From NCBI RefSeq assembly GCF_030817215.1, contig NZ_JAUSZA010000001.1, positions 2,454,501 to 2,518,500 of the forward strand: DNA of 64,000 nt, given 5' to 3'. Made by a program: the position numbers and the translations under genes. Position 1 is the stretch's first letter, and each line of letters begins with the position of its first letter. Below are positions 8,597-17,258 of this stretch, in pieces. Below the pieces are notes generated by a model. The model did no database searches, was not told where the DNA came from, and was given only the letters and a program-made list of their open reading frames with translations. Source of the DNA: Paenibacillus sp. V4I3. GTDB lineage: Bacteria > Bacillota > Bacilli > Paenibacillales > NBRC-103111.

Positions 8597-9096
8597 TCAC
8601 GACGAAGCAGGCTCCGTCGAGTCCCCAACCGATATAGCTCGATACTGCCACAGAACATCATGGATTGCAGCAGACTTTGTTTCACAGCATTGTAGGATAA
8701 CGGCAATCTCCGGAACGGGCCTTCGAGGTGAACATGCTATTGCCCGTTCGCCTTTGAGCATCCTGGCCAAGCGAACCGCCCCAAATCCAATGGCAAAGCC
8801 TACAACCGCGGAAATCAGCCCCCATGCAATCGGACCCCAATGTAATATAAAGCCTACGCTTGTCCCAATAACACAAGAAGCCGTTGCGACAGCCATACCG
8901 ACCTCGAACGCCCTGGCTTGAATGTCCACAGCTCGAAGTGCAAGTTTTTTTGGATCCTTGTGATATTGATCCATGGGTACAACCAAGATGCTATCGCGAT
9001 CAATACCGGTTTTCTCCAACACCGCCAACGATTGTCTCCATCCAGTTTTTCAACAGCAGATATTATAATCTCGGTTGGTTCGAAAATCGCTCTCAT
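8597..9096 (-). pseudogene. Frame-disrupted small membrane protein, stress-protein-like
   Basis: On the minus strand an open frame of 143 codons (9028-8597, TTG start with a GGAG site) encodes a segment EKTGIDRDSILVVPMDQ, two hydrophobic helices and a C-terminus with VILQCCETKSAAIHDVLW. The pattern resembles short Firmicute membrane proteins that begin with an AxFxxTExxxxAVExL module. That very module (MRAIFEPTEIIISAVEKL) is present just upstream, from ATG 9096, but in another frame. I therefore read the locus as one gene broken by an indel near 9030. A functional shortened protein from the TTG cannot be excluded. No homologue could be checked. Confidence 0.45.
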
Positions 9097-9126
9097 GATA
9101 CAACCGCTTTTTTGTCACTATCTTTG

Positions 9127-9369
9127 ATGCTTACCAGTATTTTCTTCGTGTGGGTGTTGAAGTTAAAGTGGAAATATAGTTGGCCCAAGTACATACTGTC
9201 TGTAGCTGTCGTATTTGGCGTTAATATGATTCTTGAAATATTCGGAGTGCTGTACACTCTCGTATGGTGGGATTTCTTATATTGTGCTGGAGTGAATTTT
9301 ATCATACTCTTAGTAGCTGAGATCATAAGTAAACGCTTATGGAACGGTCCTAACGATTTGCTTCAATGA
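9127..9369 (+). pseudogene. Possible C-terminal remnant of a multi-pass membrane protein
   Basis: An open frame ending at TGA 9369 encodes about 80 residues that form three convincing hydrophobic helices, including an LYTLVWWDFLYCAGVNFIILL segment. No ribosome site precedes ATG 9127, and the frame upstream overlaps the minus-strand gene and is not protein-like. It may be the 3' part of a membrane protein gene whose 5' part was lost. I do not recognise the family with certainty. Confidence 0.35.
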
Positions 9370-9396
9370 ATGTGGATTTGCCAAGCCATGACTCGC

Positions 9397-9454
9397 CTCC
9401 ATAAATAGGAAAGAGCACTGACTAATAGGTCAGTGCTCTTTCCTATTTATGGAG
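9397..9454. terminator. 26-bp perfect inverted repeat, probable bidirectional terminator
   Basis: Two perfect 26-nt complementary arms (9397-9422 and 9429-9454) flank a 6-nt loop TAATAG. It lies between the membrane-protein remnant and the 3' end of the ROK gene on the opposite strand, where a two-way terminator is expected, although T runs are short. The arms are longer than a normal terminator. Confidence 0.65.
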
Positions 9455-9492
9455 CAAAAAGGGCTATGCAATCCTAAAGTGAAGGTTTGTTT

Positions 9493-10707
9493 TTACTGAA
9501 TCATTGTAAAAGAAAAATGTTGATCAAGCGCATAATTGATTGCACCGAGTGCTCCGCCGATTTCGGGCAATACGGCGGTGTCTACCGCTATTCCGGCAGA
9601 GAGGGCCATCATGGACCGCTGCTTCATTACTTTAGTGGCGGTTTGTACATATGTGCAGCACATGCTCGGAATGGATCCCCCAAGAATGATAGCTTCGGGA
9701 TTCAGCAAATTGACCAGATTAGCCAAAGCAATACCTAGATAAGTGGCGGCATGGTTAACGACGCGTATCGCTAATTCATCGCCCTGATCTGCGGCCAAGC
9801 AAACGTCCCTTGCCTGAAGAAGTTGGAGATCGTTTCCTGGTACTATGCCGTTAAGCAAACTTTCCTCTTGTCTGGAGCGAAGCTGTCTGCGGGCTTCCTG
9901 TTCGATCGCTGAAGCCGTAGCGTACAAGTGCAAACATCCGTTATTTCCACAAGGACATACAGGTCCGTCTGGTTCAACCGTAATATGCCCGAGCTCACCT
10001 GCCCCGCCGAATGAACCGGACACCAACTGCCGATCATTAAAGATTCCGGCAGCTATGCCGGAGCCGACCCCGACATAAATCATATGCTTGTAGCCGCTTC
10101 CCGAACCGAATCGGCATTCGGCAAGCCCGCGGGCGCGATGCCTGTTTATGGCCACGGTGGGCCAACCAAGCTTTTTGCTTACCATTTCCTCGATGTCCAC
10201 GTTAGACCAGCCCAAATCTGATGCGCTCCTAATAATACCTCGTCTCGTATCGACAAGACCGGGTACCCCCAGACCGAACAATTTGATGACCTCTATGTCC
10301 AATTCCTTAACAAACTTTGAGGTTTGATCAGTCAACTCCTGGATCGCTGTCTCGGGTTGGGACGAGCTGACTGGTATTTTCGTCATATGCAGGACATTGC
10401 CAAGTAAGTCAAACACGCCTAGCGTCCATACTTGATTGTCCAAATCGGCACCCATAATGCCATGGGATCCTGGCACAAGCTCTAGAGAAATAGCTGGACG
10501 CCCACCCGTGGATGGGGCTTTTTCCGTTTCTTTGACAAGATTCCAATCCATTAGCTCGGAAATCGTTGAAGAGATGGTAGCCCTGCTCAGTTCCGTAACT
10601 TTGGTCAATTTAATCCGAGGCATGGATCCATGCATGCGCAAGGCTTGAATGATACTGGTTTTGCTGCCCTTTTGATCACTTTTGTTAGGAATTATCATGA
10701 ACTTCAC
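9493..10707 (-). CDS. ROK-family transcriptional repressor (NagC/XylR type)
   Basis: 404 residues. The N-terminal part (about 17-65) is a winged helix with LSRATISSTISELMDWNLV followed by GGRPAISLEL, the usual ROK-repressor linker. The rest is a sugar-kinase-like domain with the cysteine zinc motif CPCGNNGC near residue 251 after GHITVEPDGP. The kinase catalytic motif of ROK sugar kinases (E-N-D-A-N-A) reads AINRHRARGLAE here, without the catalytic Asp, which fits a regulator rather than an enzyme. It is divergent from the sugar operon starting at 10942 and is its likely repressor. Start is GTG 10707 or ATG 10698; the latter has a GGTGAA ribosome site. Confidence 0.9.
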   Translation of the reverse strand: MKFMIIPNKSDQKGSKTSIIQALRMHGSMPRIKLTKVTELSRATISSTISELMDWNLVKETEKAPSTGGRPAISLELVPGSHGIMGADLDNQVWTLGVFDLLGNVLHMTKIPVSSSQPETAIQELTDQTSKFVKELDIEVIKLFGLGVPGLVDTRRGIIRSASDLGWSNVDIEEMVSKKLGWPTVAINRHRARGLAECRFGSGSGYKHMIYVGVGSGIAAGIFNDRQLVSGSFGGAGELGHITVEPDGPVCPCGNNGCLHLYATASAIEQEARRQLRSRQEESLLNGIVPGNDLQLLQARDVCLAADQGDELAIRVVNHAATYLGIALANLVNLLNPEAIILGGSIPSMCCTYVQTATKVMKQRSMMALSAGIAVDTAVLPEIGGALGAINYALDQHFSFTMIQ

Positions 10708-10871
10708 CGTCGCTATATCATTATGTCATTAAATCGATTATACCTGAACCTATAGTTATAAGGGTAGTATACTCACTTTAATAAAAAACAGAACAAAGTT
10801 CAATATATTTTTACCTAAAAGGGTCATGTTTCATTATTAATCTCTTTAAAAAATAAAACTTAATTTGAATA

Positions 10872-10901
10872 TTGACATAAGTATCGCGATTGAATTATGA
10901 T
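10872..10901 (+). promoter_or_regulatory. Sigma-A-type promoter of the first sugar operon
   Basis: TTGACA at 10872-10877 and TATGAT at 10896-10901 with an 18-nt spacer. It lies about 40 nt upstream of the first gene of the operon and directly before the cre-like site. Confidence 0.6.
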
Positions 10902-10914
10902 ATCCTCATACTAA

Positions 10915-10928
10915 TGTAAGCGCTATTA
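10915..10928 (+). promoter_or_regulatory. cre-like catabolite repression site
   Basis: TGTAAGCGCTATTA differs from the CcpA consensus TGWAANCGNTNWCA at the penultimate position. It sits just downstream of the -10, close to the expected transcription start, where CcpA binding would block transcription. Catabolite control of a sugar operon is expected; the site is a near match only. Confidence 0.5.
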
Positions 10929-10941
10929 CGGAGGGGATAGG

Positions 10942-11880
10942 ATGAAAACAATGATTGTCTTAGGCGGTAATATGTATGATGATTCTACAATCGAGCATTT
11001 TTTGAAAGATGCGGCTGCTATTGGCTATGAGGGTGTGGAGATTCGTGGTGTTGGTGAGTTGAAAGACGGTCATATTCCGCAAGAACGGGCGGAGCAAATT
11101 AAAGATTTGCTTGAAGGCTATCGTCTAACGCCTATTAATCTGTCATTGTTTGTAGGAAATTTTGCCTGTAATACGGAGGAGGAAAATAATGCCGAGTTTC
11201 TGAAATGGGAGCGCTATCTCAATTTTGCATCAACGATCGGATGCGGCATGATGAGATTGAATCCAGGATTCCAGCATTCCGATGAGGTATCCAAGGATGA
11301 TTTTGCGAAAGCTGTGAAGTGGTTTCAACTCTGTGCCGATGCCGCAAGCAAACGCAATATCCGAGCGGTTATTGAAATGCACCATGGAACACTATGTGAT
11401 ACTGCGGATTCGTCAATCGCCTTTGTTGAAGCGGTAGGGCGAAGTAATGTAGGGCTGATCATGGATCCGGTCAACTTGTATCAGGTACCGACAGATTATG
11501 GTATAGAAACCATTAAACGCTTAAAACCATACCTCTTCAATGTTCATATCAAAGACATCGTGGAATTGAAAGGAAACCAGTATCCTTGGGCTTTCGAATA
11601 TAGTGACTATGTGCCGCATATCGGCCGATACCACCGGGTCGTGCCTAAACAGGGCAAACATGAAGCACAATATTTTTGTCACCGGCTTATTAATCAAGGC
11701 GGCATCGACTGGTACGAAGTTTTCCGCGGGCTGGAGCAAATCGGGTACAGCGGCTACCTCACTGTTGAAAGTGTTAGCAAGCCTGGCTCCGATCTTCCTG
11801 TACATACCGTGTTAGCGCAGCAATGTTATAAGGATGTGCAGCAATTGCTAAGTATCACAAAATCTAATGTCAACGTATAA
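10942..11880 (+). CDS. Sugar phosphate isomerase/epimerase, TIM barrel
   Basis: 312 residues of the xylose-isomerase-like TIM-barrel fold (AP endonuclease family 2). Metal-binding candidates are Glu in VIEMHHGTL, Asp in LIMDPVNLY, His in FNVHIKD and Glu in YLTVESV, spaced as in this superfamily. These enzymes isomerise or epimerise sugars, keto-acids or inositols; the exact substrate cannot be read. Start at ATG 10942 has a GGAGGGG site. It is the first gene of an operon with a second isomerase, a carbohydrate importer and three oxidoreductases, so it probably acts on the imported sugar or its oxidised derivative. Confidence 0.85.
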   Translation: MKTMIVLGGNMYDDSTIEHFLKDAAAIGYEGVEIRGVGELKDGHIPQERAEQIKDLLEGYRLTPINLSLFVGNFACNTEEENNAEFLKWERYLNFASTIGCGMMRLNPGFQHSDEVSKDDFAKAVKWFQLCADAASKRNIRAVIEMHHGTLCDTADSSIAFVEAVGRSNVGLIMDPVNLYQVPTDYGIETIKRLKPYLFNVHIKDIVELKGNQYPWAFEYSDYVPHIGRYHRVVPKQGKHEAQYFCHRLINQGGIDWYEVFRGLEQIGYSGYLTVESVSKPGSDLPVHTVLAQQCYKDVQQLLSITKSNVNV

Positions 11881-11910
11881 AAAGTTCGACTGAGGGAGTG
11901 TAGCGCTGCT

Positions 11911-12708
11911 GTGGAAAATTCAGAAAAGCCATTTTCTTTTTCACTCTTTGTCAAACATTGGAAAGATAAACCGGCTCCCGAGCTGGCCCGCTTTGTAAGC
12001 GGTATCGGCTTTGACGGCATCGAGCTTCCTGTGCGTGCCGGGTTTCAGGTTGAGCCTGAAACCGCCCAGAAAACGCTGCCGGAATTCGCTAAGCAGCTCG
12101 GTGAACAAGGGGTCAACATATACAGCGTTGCCGCTTCAACCGATGAATCGATTTTCGCCGCATGTGCGGAGGCTGGAGTGCCGCTTATCCGGATCATGGC
12201 CAACATAGATCAGGACGGCTATAAGGCGACGGAAGAAAGGACCAAGCGGATGTTGGAAGAGCTTGTCCCGCTTTGCGTGAAGTACGGCGTGAAGGTCGGC
12301 GTCCAGCAGCATTACGGAAACTTTATCATCGATTCCAATGGAATTATGAGGTTGATGGATAACCTCAGCCCGGGCCATATCGGTGTAGTCTGGGATGCTG
12401 CGCACGACGCATTCGCGGGACAGCAGCCTGAATATGGATTAGACATCGTTTGGTCCCACCTTGCGATGGTGAATCTGAAAAACGGTTTCTTTATTCGAAG
12501 CAACGGACCTGAAGCCGAAACAGCCGAGTGGAAGCGTCATTTTACGACCGGACGGCATGGAATGGCCCACTGGCCAAGGATTGCTGCTTATGTGAAAGAA
12601 CGAAACTATGCCGGCGTTGTCTGTTTGACTGCGGAATACACGGATCTTGCCAATAAAGACCGCTACATCGCCGAAGATCTTGCTTACGCGAAGTCGCTTT
12701 TTAAGTAA
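11911..12708 (+). CDS. Sugar phosphate isomerase/epimerase, TIM barrel (second)
   Basis: 265 residues, same superfamily as the preceding gene but distantly related. Features include FDGIELPVRAGF near the start, VGVQQHYG, GVVWDAAHDAF and VNLKNGF, in the order of metal and substrate positions of TIM-barrel epimerases. The GTG at 11911 is the only reasonable start; it follows an in-frame stop and a GAGGGAG site lies about 12 nt upstream, a longer spacing than usual. It is 30 nt from the previous gene, in the same operon. Confidence 0.82.
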   Translation: MENSEKPFSFSLFVKHWKDKPAPELARFVSGIGFDGIELPVRAGFQVEPETAQKTLPEFAKQLGEQGVNIYSVAASTDESIFAACAEAGVPLIRIMANIDQDGYKATEERTKRMLEELVPLCVKYGVKVGVQQHYGNFIIDSNGIMRLMDNLSPGHIGVVWDAAHDAFAGQQPEYGLDIVWSHLAMVNLKNGFFIRSNGPEAETAEWKRHFTTGRHGMAHWPRIAAYVKERNYAGVVCLTAEYTDLANKDRYIAEDLAYAKSLFK

Positions 12709-12726
12709 TGAAGGAGGTGCAGTACC

Positions 12727-13692
12727 ATGGCAGCTCAGAGTGAATTGTATTTAAGCAGTCTCGCAAAAACCGCACCGCAAAGCAGATGGAAGCATGTGAT
12801 GCACGGACTTAGACGAGACAAATTTCTTTATTTGTTGATTGCTCCTGGCGTGTTGTTTTTTCTGATATTCAAATATGTTCCTATGTGGGGAGTCGTCATC
12901 GCTTTCCAAGATTACTCGCCATACCTAGGTGTAACCGGAAGTCAGTGGGTTGGCTTTGACCATTTTATCCGCTTTTTTTCAAACCACGACTTCTACCTTT
13001 TATTTCGAAATACGATGGCTATCAGCTTGCTGAGCCTGGTGTTCTTTTTTCCGCTGCCGATCATACTTTCACTTTTATTGAACGAACTGCGCAATGCAAT
13101 CTACAAAAAGTGGATCCAATCGATCGTGTATATGCCACACTTTCTTTCGTGGGTTATTATCGCAGGGATTACCTTCTTGTTGTTGTCGCAGTCGTCGGGC
13201 ATTGTCAATAAGATGCTAGTCAGTTTAGGGGCTGCCAAATATGACTTTTTAACGAATGAAAATAATTTCTGGGTACTGCTTACCGTACAGAACGTCTGGA
13301 AAGAAGCCGGATGGGGAACGATCATTTTCCTAGCCGCTATTGCGGGCGTGGATCCTCAGCAGTATGAAGCGGCTAAAATGGACGGAGCCAACCGTATCCG
13401 GCAAGCCTGGCACGTAACGCTGCCCGCAATCCGCAGTGTCATTGTCGTTTTGTTCATTTTAAAGCTCGGTCATATTATGGACGTAGGTTTCGAGCAAGTA
13501 TTTTTGATGATGAACGGCGCAGTGTCCAATGTCGCGGATGTATTTGAAACTTACGTTTATCGTCTCGGTATTCAGCAGGGACAATTCAGCTTCAGTACCG
13601 CTGTCGGTTTGTTCAAATCGGTGGTTGGATTGATTCTGGTTATTGCAGCCAATAAGCTGGCAAAACGTTTTGGCGAAGAAGGCGTTTATTAA
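12727..13692 (+). CDS. Carbohydrate ABC transporter permease, LplB type
   Basis: 321-residue inner-membrane permease with six predicted helices. The opening after the first helix (FKYVPMWGVVIAFQDYSPY) and the EAA loop (YEAAKMDGANRIRQAWHVTLPAI) are diagnostic of the LplB/YtcP family that imports oligosaccharides or uronides in Bacillales. The start has an AAGGAGGTG site. It pairs with the next gene and the lipoprotein at 14637. No ATPase gene is present, so a shared MsmX-like ATPase encoded elsewhere is inferred. Confidence 0.93.
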   Translation: MAAQSELYLSSLAKTAPQSRWKHVMHGLRRDKFLYLLIAPGVLFFLIFKYVPMWGVVIAFQDYSPYLGVTGSQWVGFDHFIRFFSNHDFYLLFRNTMAISLLSLVFFFPLPIILSLLLNELRNAIYKKWIQSIVYMPHFLSWVIIAGITFLLLSQSSGIVNKMLVSLGAAKYDFLTNENNFWVLLTVQNVWKEAGWGTIIFLAAIAGVDPQQYEAAKMDGANRIRQAWHVTLPAIRSVIVVLFILKLGHIMDVGFEQVFLMMNGAVSNVADVFETYVYRLGIQQGQFSFSTAVGLFKSVVGLILVIAANKLAKRFGEEGVY

Positions 13693-13725
13693 TCACCGCT
13701 AACTATCAGAAACGGGGTGAGAATA

Positions 13726-14607
13726 ATGAAACGAAGCATAGGCGACCGCATTTTTGATACGGCGAATATCATTGTGCTTGGCATTATAGCGATCATTACG
13801 CTTTTTCCGCTTTATTATGTATTTGTCGTTTCTTTTACGGATCCGGCGGAGTATATCCAGAAGCAAGGCTATATCTTATTTCCAGAAAAATGGACATTGG
13901 ATTCTTACAAATATTTGTTATCTACGTCGGCTTTTCAAAGCGCAACTATGATCAGTGGTTTTCTAGCTACTGTCGGAACCGCACTCAGCCTGGTGATAAC
14001 AGCTGCACTCGCATATGGTTTATCCCGTAAGCGGTTGCAGGGTAGAAGACTGATCATGCTATTGATTCTTATCACACTTTTGTTCAGTCCGGGATTGATC
14101 CCGCCTTACTTGCTGGTTCGCGATTTGGGCTTGATTAACAGCATCTGGTCATTGATTTTACCGGTGCTGACCAGCGGATGGTACGTCATCCTGATGAAAA
14201 GCTTCTTCGACAGCATTCCGGTTGAGTTGGAGGAATCCGCTATCATTGACGGATCAACCGATATCGGCGTTTTCTTCCGGATCGTTCTTCCACTGTCACT
14301 TCCCGCACTTGCCGCATTCGGATTATTTTACGCAGTGGCTTACTGGAACACATTCTTTAGTGCGGTATTATACATCAATGATCATGCCAAATGGCCGCTT
14401 CAGCTCGTGCTGCGCAATATGTTGATCGACTCATCGACTCAAGCGGGGGGATCGGCAGCAGCGGAGATGATGGCAGAACAAAGTATCCCTACCGAAACTT
14501 TAAAAATGGCTGCAGTCGTTATAGCGACGCTTCCAATCCTGTGTGTTTATCCGTTCCTACAAAAGCATTTTGCCAAAGGCGTCATGCTGGGTTCGGTGAA
14601 AGGATAA
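13726..14607 (+). CDS. Carbohydrate ABC transporter permease, YtcP/LplC type
   Basis: Second permease subunit, 293 residues from ATG 13726, preceded by GGGGTGAG; an in-frame GTG at 13717 is less likely. Family features are GYILFPEKWTLDSYKYLL, the EAA-like loop LEESAIIDGSTDIGVFFRIVLPLS and the C-terminal segment LCVYPFLQKHFAKGVMLGSVKG, which closes nearly all YtcP proteins. It forms a heterodimer with the LplB-type protein. Confidence 0.93.
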   Translation: MKRSIGDRIFDTANIIVLGIIAIITLFPLYYVFVVSFTDPAEYIQKQGYILFPEKWTLDSYKYLLSTSAFQSATMISGFLATVGTALSLVITAALAYGLSRKRLQGRRLIMLLILITLLFSPGLIPPYLLVRDLGLINSIWSLILPVLTSGWYVILMKSFFDSIPVELEESAIIDGSTDIGVFFRIVLPLSLPALAAFGLFYAVAYWNTFFSAVLYINDHAKWPLQLVLRNMLIDSSTQAGGSAAAEMMAEQSIPTETLKMAAVVIATLPILCVYPFLQKHFAKGVMLGSVKG

Positions 14608-14636
14608 TCTTTTTAAAATGAATGAGGAGGGTTAAT

Positions 14637-16172
14637 ATGAAAGAAATAGGAAGGGTCATCACTTCTAAAGCGGCGCCTGCATCTCTAGCATTCATCATGG
14701 TAGCATCGGTCCTATCGGCTTGTTCCGGCGGTGCAACGCCAGTTTCAACAACAGGAACATCCGCTACGGCTGACAGTGGTACACCAACGGAAATCAGCAT
14801 TTTCACGGAGTTTAGCACACCGGAACCTCCAGCAGCTGATAATCCAGTTACGAAGGAATTTGAGAAGCGCACGAATACCAAGCTGAATATTACTTGGGCA
14901 TCTCCAAATGCATGGGAAGAGAAGCAAAACGTTATGCTGGCATCGGGCGACATGCCTGATTTGATGAAGATCAAGGACATGAAACAAACGCAGGCGATTA
15001 ACATGATTAAGCAAGGCGCGTTTTGGGATTTGACGCCTTATCTGAAGGATTATAAAAATTTGTCGGCTTATCCGAAAGAAATTATGGACAGTGTCAAAGT
15101 GAATGGCAAACAATACATCCTGCCGTCGGTACGTCCGCTCCATGGAAGCAGCTTCTTCAATATTCGCCAAGATTGGTTGGATAACGTAGGGCTGAAGATG
15201 CCGCATACGATGGATGAGTTTTACACGGCATTAAAAGCATTTGTTGATAAAGACCCCGACAAAAACGGCAAGGCTGATACGTATGGTTATAACGGCAAGA
15301 ACTGGGAAAAAGTGATCGATATTTTCAACAAAAGTAACGGTAAGTGGAAAGAAGCGGGCGGCAAGCTGGTTGACACCGATCTGGAACAGGGAACAAGAGA
15401 CGGACTTATTTATTTAAATAAGATGTACAAGGATAAAATATTGCCTGAAGATTTCATTGCTATGAAAACCACCGACTTTGAAAACATGGCGAAAGCGGGC
15501 AAAGTCGGTGTCCAAATGGATACCACGGAAGGTGTTTTCCGTTCTACGGAAGGTGCACAAAAGCTTGATCCGAAAGCCGATTTTGTCGCTATGAATTATC
15601 TTGAAAGCCCAGCCGGGAAAATGGTTCATACGGGTTCCGGATTTGCCGGGCTATACGTGATCCCGAAAAAAGTTCCTGAAGCCAAAATGAAGAAAATCCT
15701 GGCTTTGATGGATTACGGCGCATCGGAGGAAGGCTTTGAATTGGCCTGCTACGGCCTTAAGGATATCCACTTCAAGGTGGTAGACGGCTTCAAAACAGCT
15801 ACAGAGCAAGCTGTCAAAGACAGTGTATCGCAAAGCTCGTTCGGTAAAATCTTCGAAAGATTCGATCCATACCTGTGGGCCTACCGCGTAGGTATGCCAA
15901 AAGCAACCTTCGAGCGTAACAAGAAAATTGTTGACGATCGAGCAAATTATGGGGTAGCAGATGTATCGATCGGTCTGTTGTCCGAAGTCGATTTGAAAAT
16001 GGGACCGGACTATAAGAAGAAGATGGACGATATGAAAGTTAAAGTGATCATGGGTAAAGAACCGATCGAATCATGGGATGCTATGGTTAAAACGTTCAAA
16101 ACGGACGCCAATTATATGAAGATGATCGAGGAGTTCAACAAGGCCTATCAGGATAGAAAAAACGGTAAGTAA
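14637..16172 (+). CDS. Extracellular sugar-binding lipoprotein
   Basis: 511 residues, the size of the large LplA-type solute-binding proteins. A lipoprotein signal peptide ends in the lipobox LSAC with Cys29 as the lipidation site, followed by a Ser/Thr-rich linker. The body shows the extracellular solute-binding family 1 pattern (e.g. ASGDMPDLMKIKD). ATG 14637 is chosen because the GAGGAGG site lies between it and an upstream in-frame ATG at 14622. It would capture the substrate for the permeases just upstream. Confidence 0.92.
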   Translation: MKEIGRVITSKAAPASLAFIMVASVLSACSGGATPVSTTGTSATADSGTPTEISIFTEFSTPEPPAADNPVTKEFEKRTNTKLNITWASPNAWEEKQNVMLASGDMPDLMKIKDMKQTQAINMIKQGAFWDLTPYLKDYKNLSAYPKEIMDSVKVNGKQYILPSVRPLHGSSFFNIRQDWLDNVGLKMPHTMDEFYTALKAFVDKDPDKNGKADTYGYNGKNWEKVIDIFNKSNGKWKEAGGKLVDTDLEQGTRDGLIYLNKMYKDKILPEDFIAMKTTDFENMAKAGKVGVQMDTTEGVFRSTEGAQKLDPKADFVAMNYLESPAGKMVHTGSGFAGLYVIPKKVPEAKMKKILALMDYGASEEGFELACYGLKDIHFKVVDGFKTATEQAVKDSVSQSSFGKIFERFDPYLWAYRVGMPKATFERNKKIVDDRANYGVADVSIGLLSEVDLKMGPDYKKKMDDMKVKVIMGKEPIESWDAMVKTFKTDANYMKMIEEFNKAYQDRKNGK

Positions 16173-16196
16173 ACAGAGAAAAGGAGTCGAGAGTCC

Positions 16197-17225
16197 ATGC
16201 TGCAAAAATTGCGATTGGCTGTTGTTGGATTAGGACGCGTATCGAAGTCCCATCTTCCGGCAGTACGGGAGCTGACTGATAAAATTGAGCTGGTTGCGCT
16301 GGTAACCCGCGATGAAGGTAAACTGCAGTCGGAAGCAGAAAAGTGGGAAGGGGTGAAAACCTATACTTCCTATGATGACGCGGTCAATGATCCGAATATC
16401 GACGCTTTCCTGCTGCTTCTGCCGCATGATATTCACGCGGAATATTCGATTAAGGCGCTTCGTGCCGGCAAGCATGTGCTGGTTGAAAAGCCTATGGCGA
16501 TGAATGTGCAGGAAGCAGAGGAGATGGCAGAGGCTGCGGAAGCAAATAACGTTACCTTAATGATCGGGCAAAGCCGCCGTTTTTATAAACCGGTGATGGA
16601 ATCGATCCGTCAGGTGAGAGAGAAGGCTATCGGCGATTTGATCAATATCAACGCGATGCTTCTGGCGCATATGGATAAGCCGGCAGCAGATTGGTGGAAG
16701 GACGAATCGAAAATTGGCGGATTTATTATTCCGCTTTGGGGAAGCCATATTCTTGACTATATGCTATGGGCTTACGGCAGAGCCCCCCAGTCGGTCTATG
16801 CGCAAGGACATTCCAACAACCCGAATTGGATGGGGGAAGATGAAGTCGCCATTTCCATGAATTTTGGCGAAGGCCGGATGGCGAATGTGTGGATGTCGTT
16901 CAACGCGGGCTGCCGCCCGACGGATGAAGATGGTCTTACAGGAAAGCGTATATGGTCTACGCAGAACAGCATTTACGACCGGTATTTAATCGGGTCGAAC
17001 GGCTTGCTGCATCTGAAAGACGAATATGAGCTTAGTTTGAATGGAGAGAAGCTGGAAACTTGTGAAACCACCTTTTCTAATTTCACATGGCAGCTTGAGG
17101 AATTTACCGACGCCATACGAGAGGGACGTCAACCTCTGGCTTCAGGCCGGGAAATCATCCAGGTAATGAAGGTCATCGATGGTTGTTTTGAATCGATGCG
17201 GACTGGTCAGGTTGTGCAGCTCTAA
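16197..17225 (+). CDS. Gfo/Idh/MocA family oxidoreductase
   Basis: 342 residues, NAD(P)-dependent. The N-terminal Rossmann fold starts with RLAVVGLGRVSKSHLPAV, followed by the family motif AGKHVLVEKPMAMN, in which the EKP lysine is catalytic. The C-terminal alpha/beta domain contains WGSHILDYMLWAYG, with the histidine usually near the active site. Such enzymes oxidise a sugar hydroxyl or reduce a keto-sugar. AAGGAG site before ATG 16197. It probably works with the isomerases and the two dehydrogenases of the operon. Confidence 0.9.
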   Translation: MLQKLRLAVVGLGRVSKSHLPAVRELTDKIELVALVTRDEGKLQSEAEKWEGVKTYTSYDDAVNDPNIDAFLLLLPHDIHAEYSIKALRAGKHVLVEKPMAMNVQEAEEMAEAAEANNVTLMIGQSRRFYKPVMESIRQVREKAIGDLININAMLLAHMDKPAADWWKDESKIGGFIIPLWGSHILDYMLWAYGRAPQSVYAQGHSNNPNWMGEDEVAISMNFGEGRMANVWMSFNAGCRPTDEDGLTGKRIWSTQNSIYDRYLIGSNGLLHLKDEYELSLNGEKLETCETTFSNFTWQLEEFTDAIREGRQPLASGREIIQVMKVIDGCFESMRTGQVVQL

Positions 17226-17258
17226 TCCTTGATGGGAAAACGAAGGAGGACTTTTGCA

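Noticed and set aside
9397..9454. Insertion sequence end or miniature transposon
   Set aside because: The arms directly adjoin each other across a 6-nt loop, no target-site duplication or transposase fragment is visible, and the place suits a two-way terminator.
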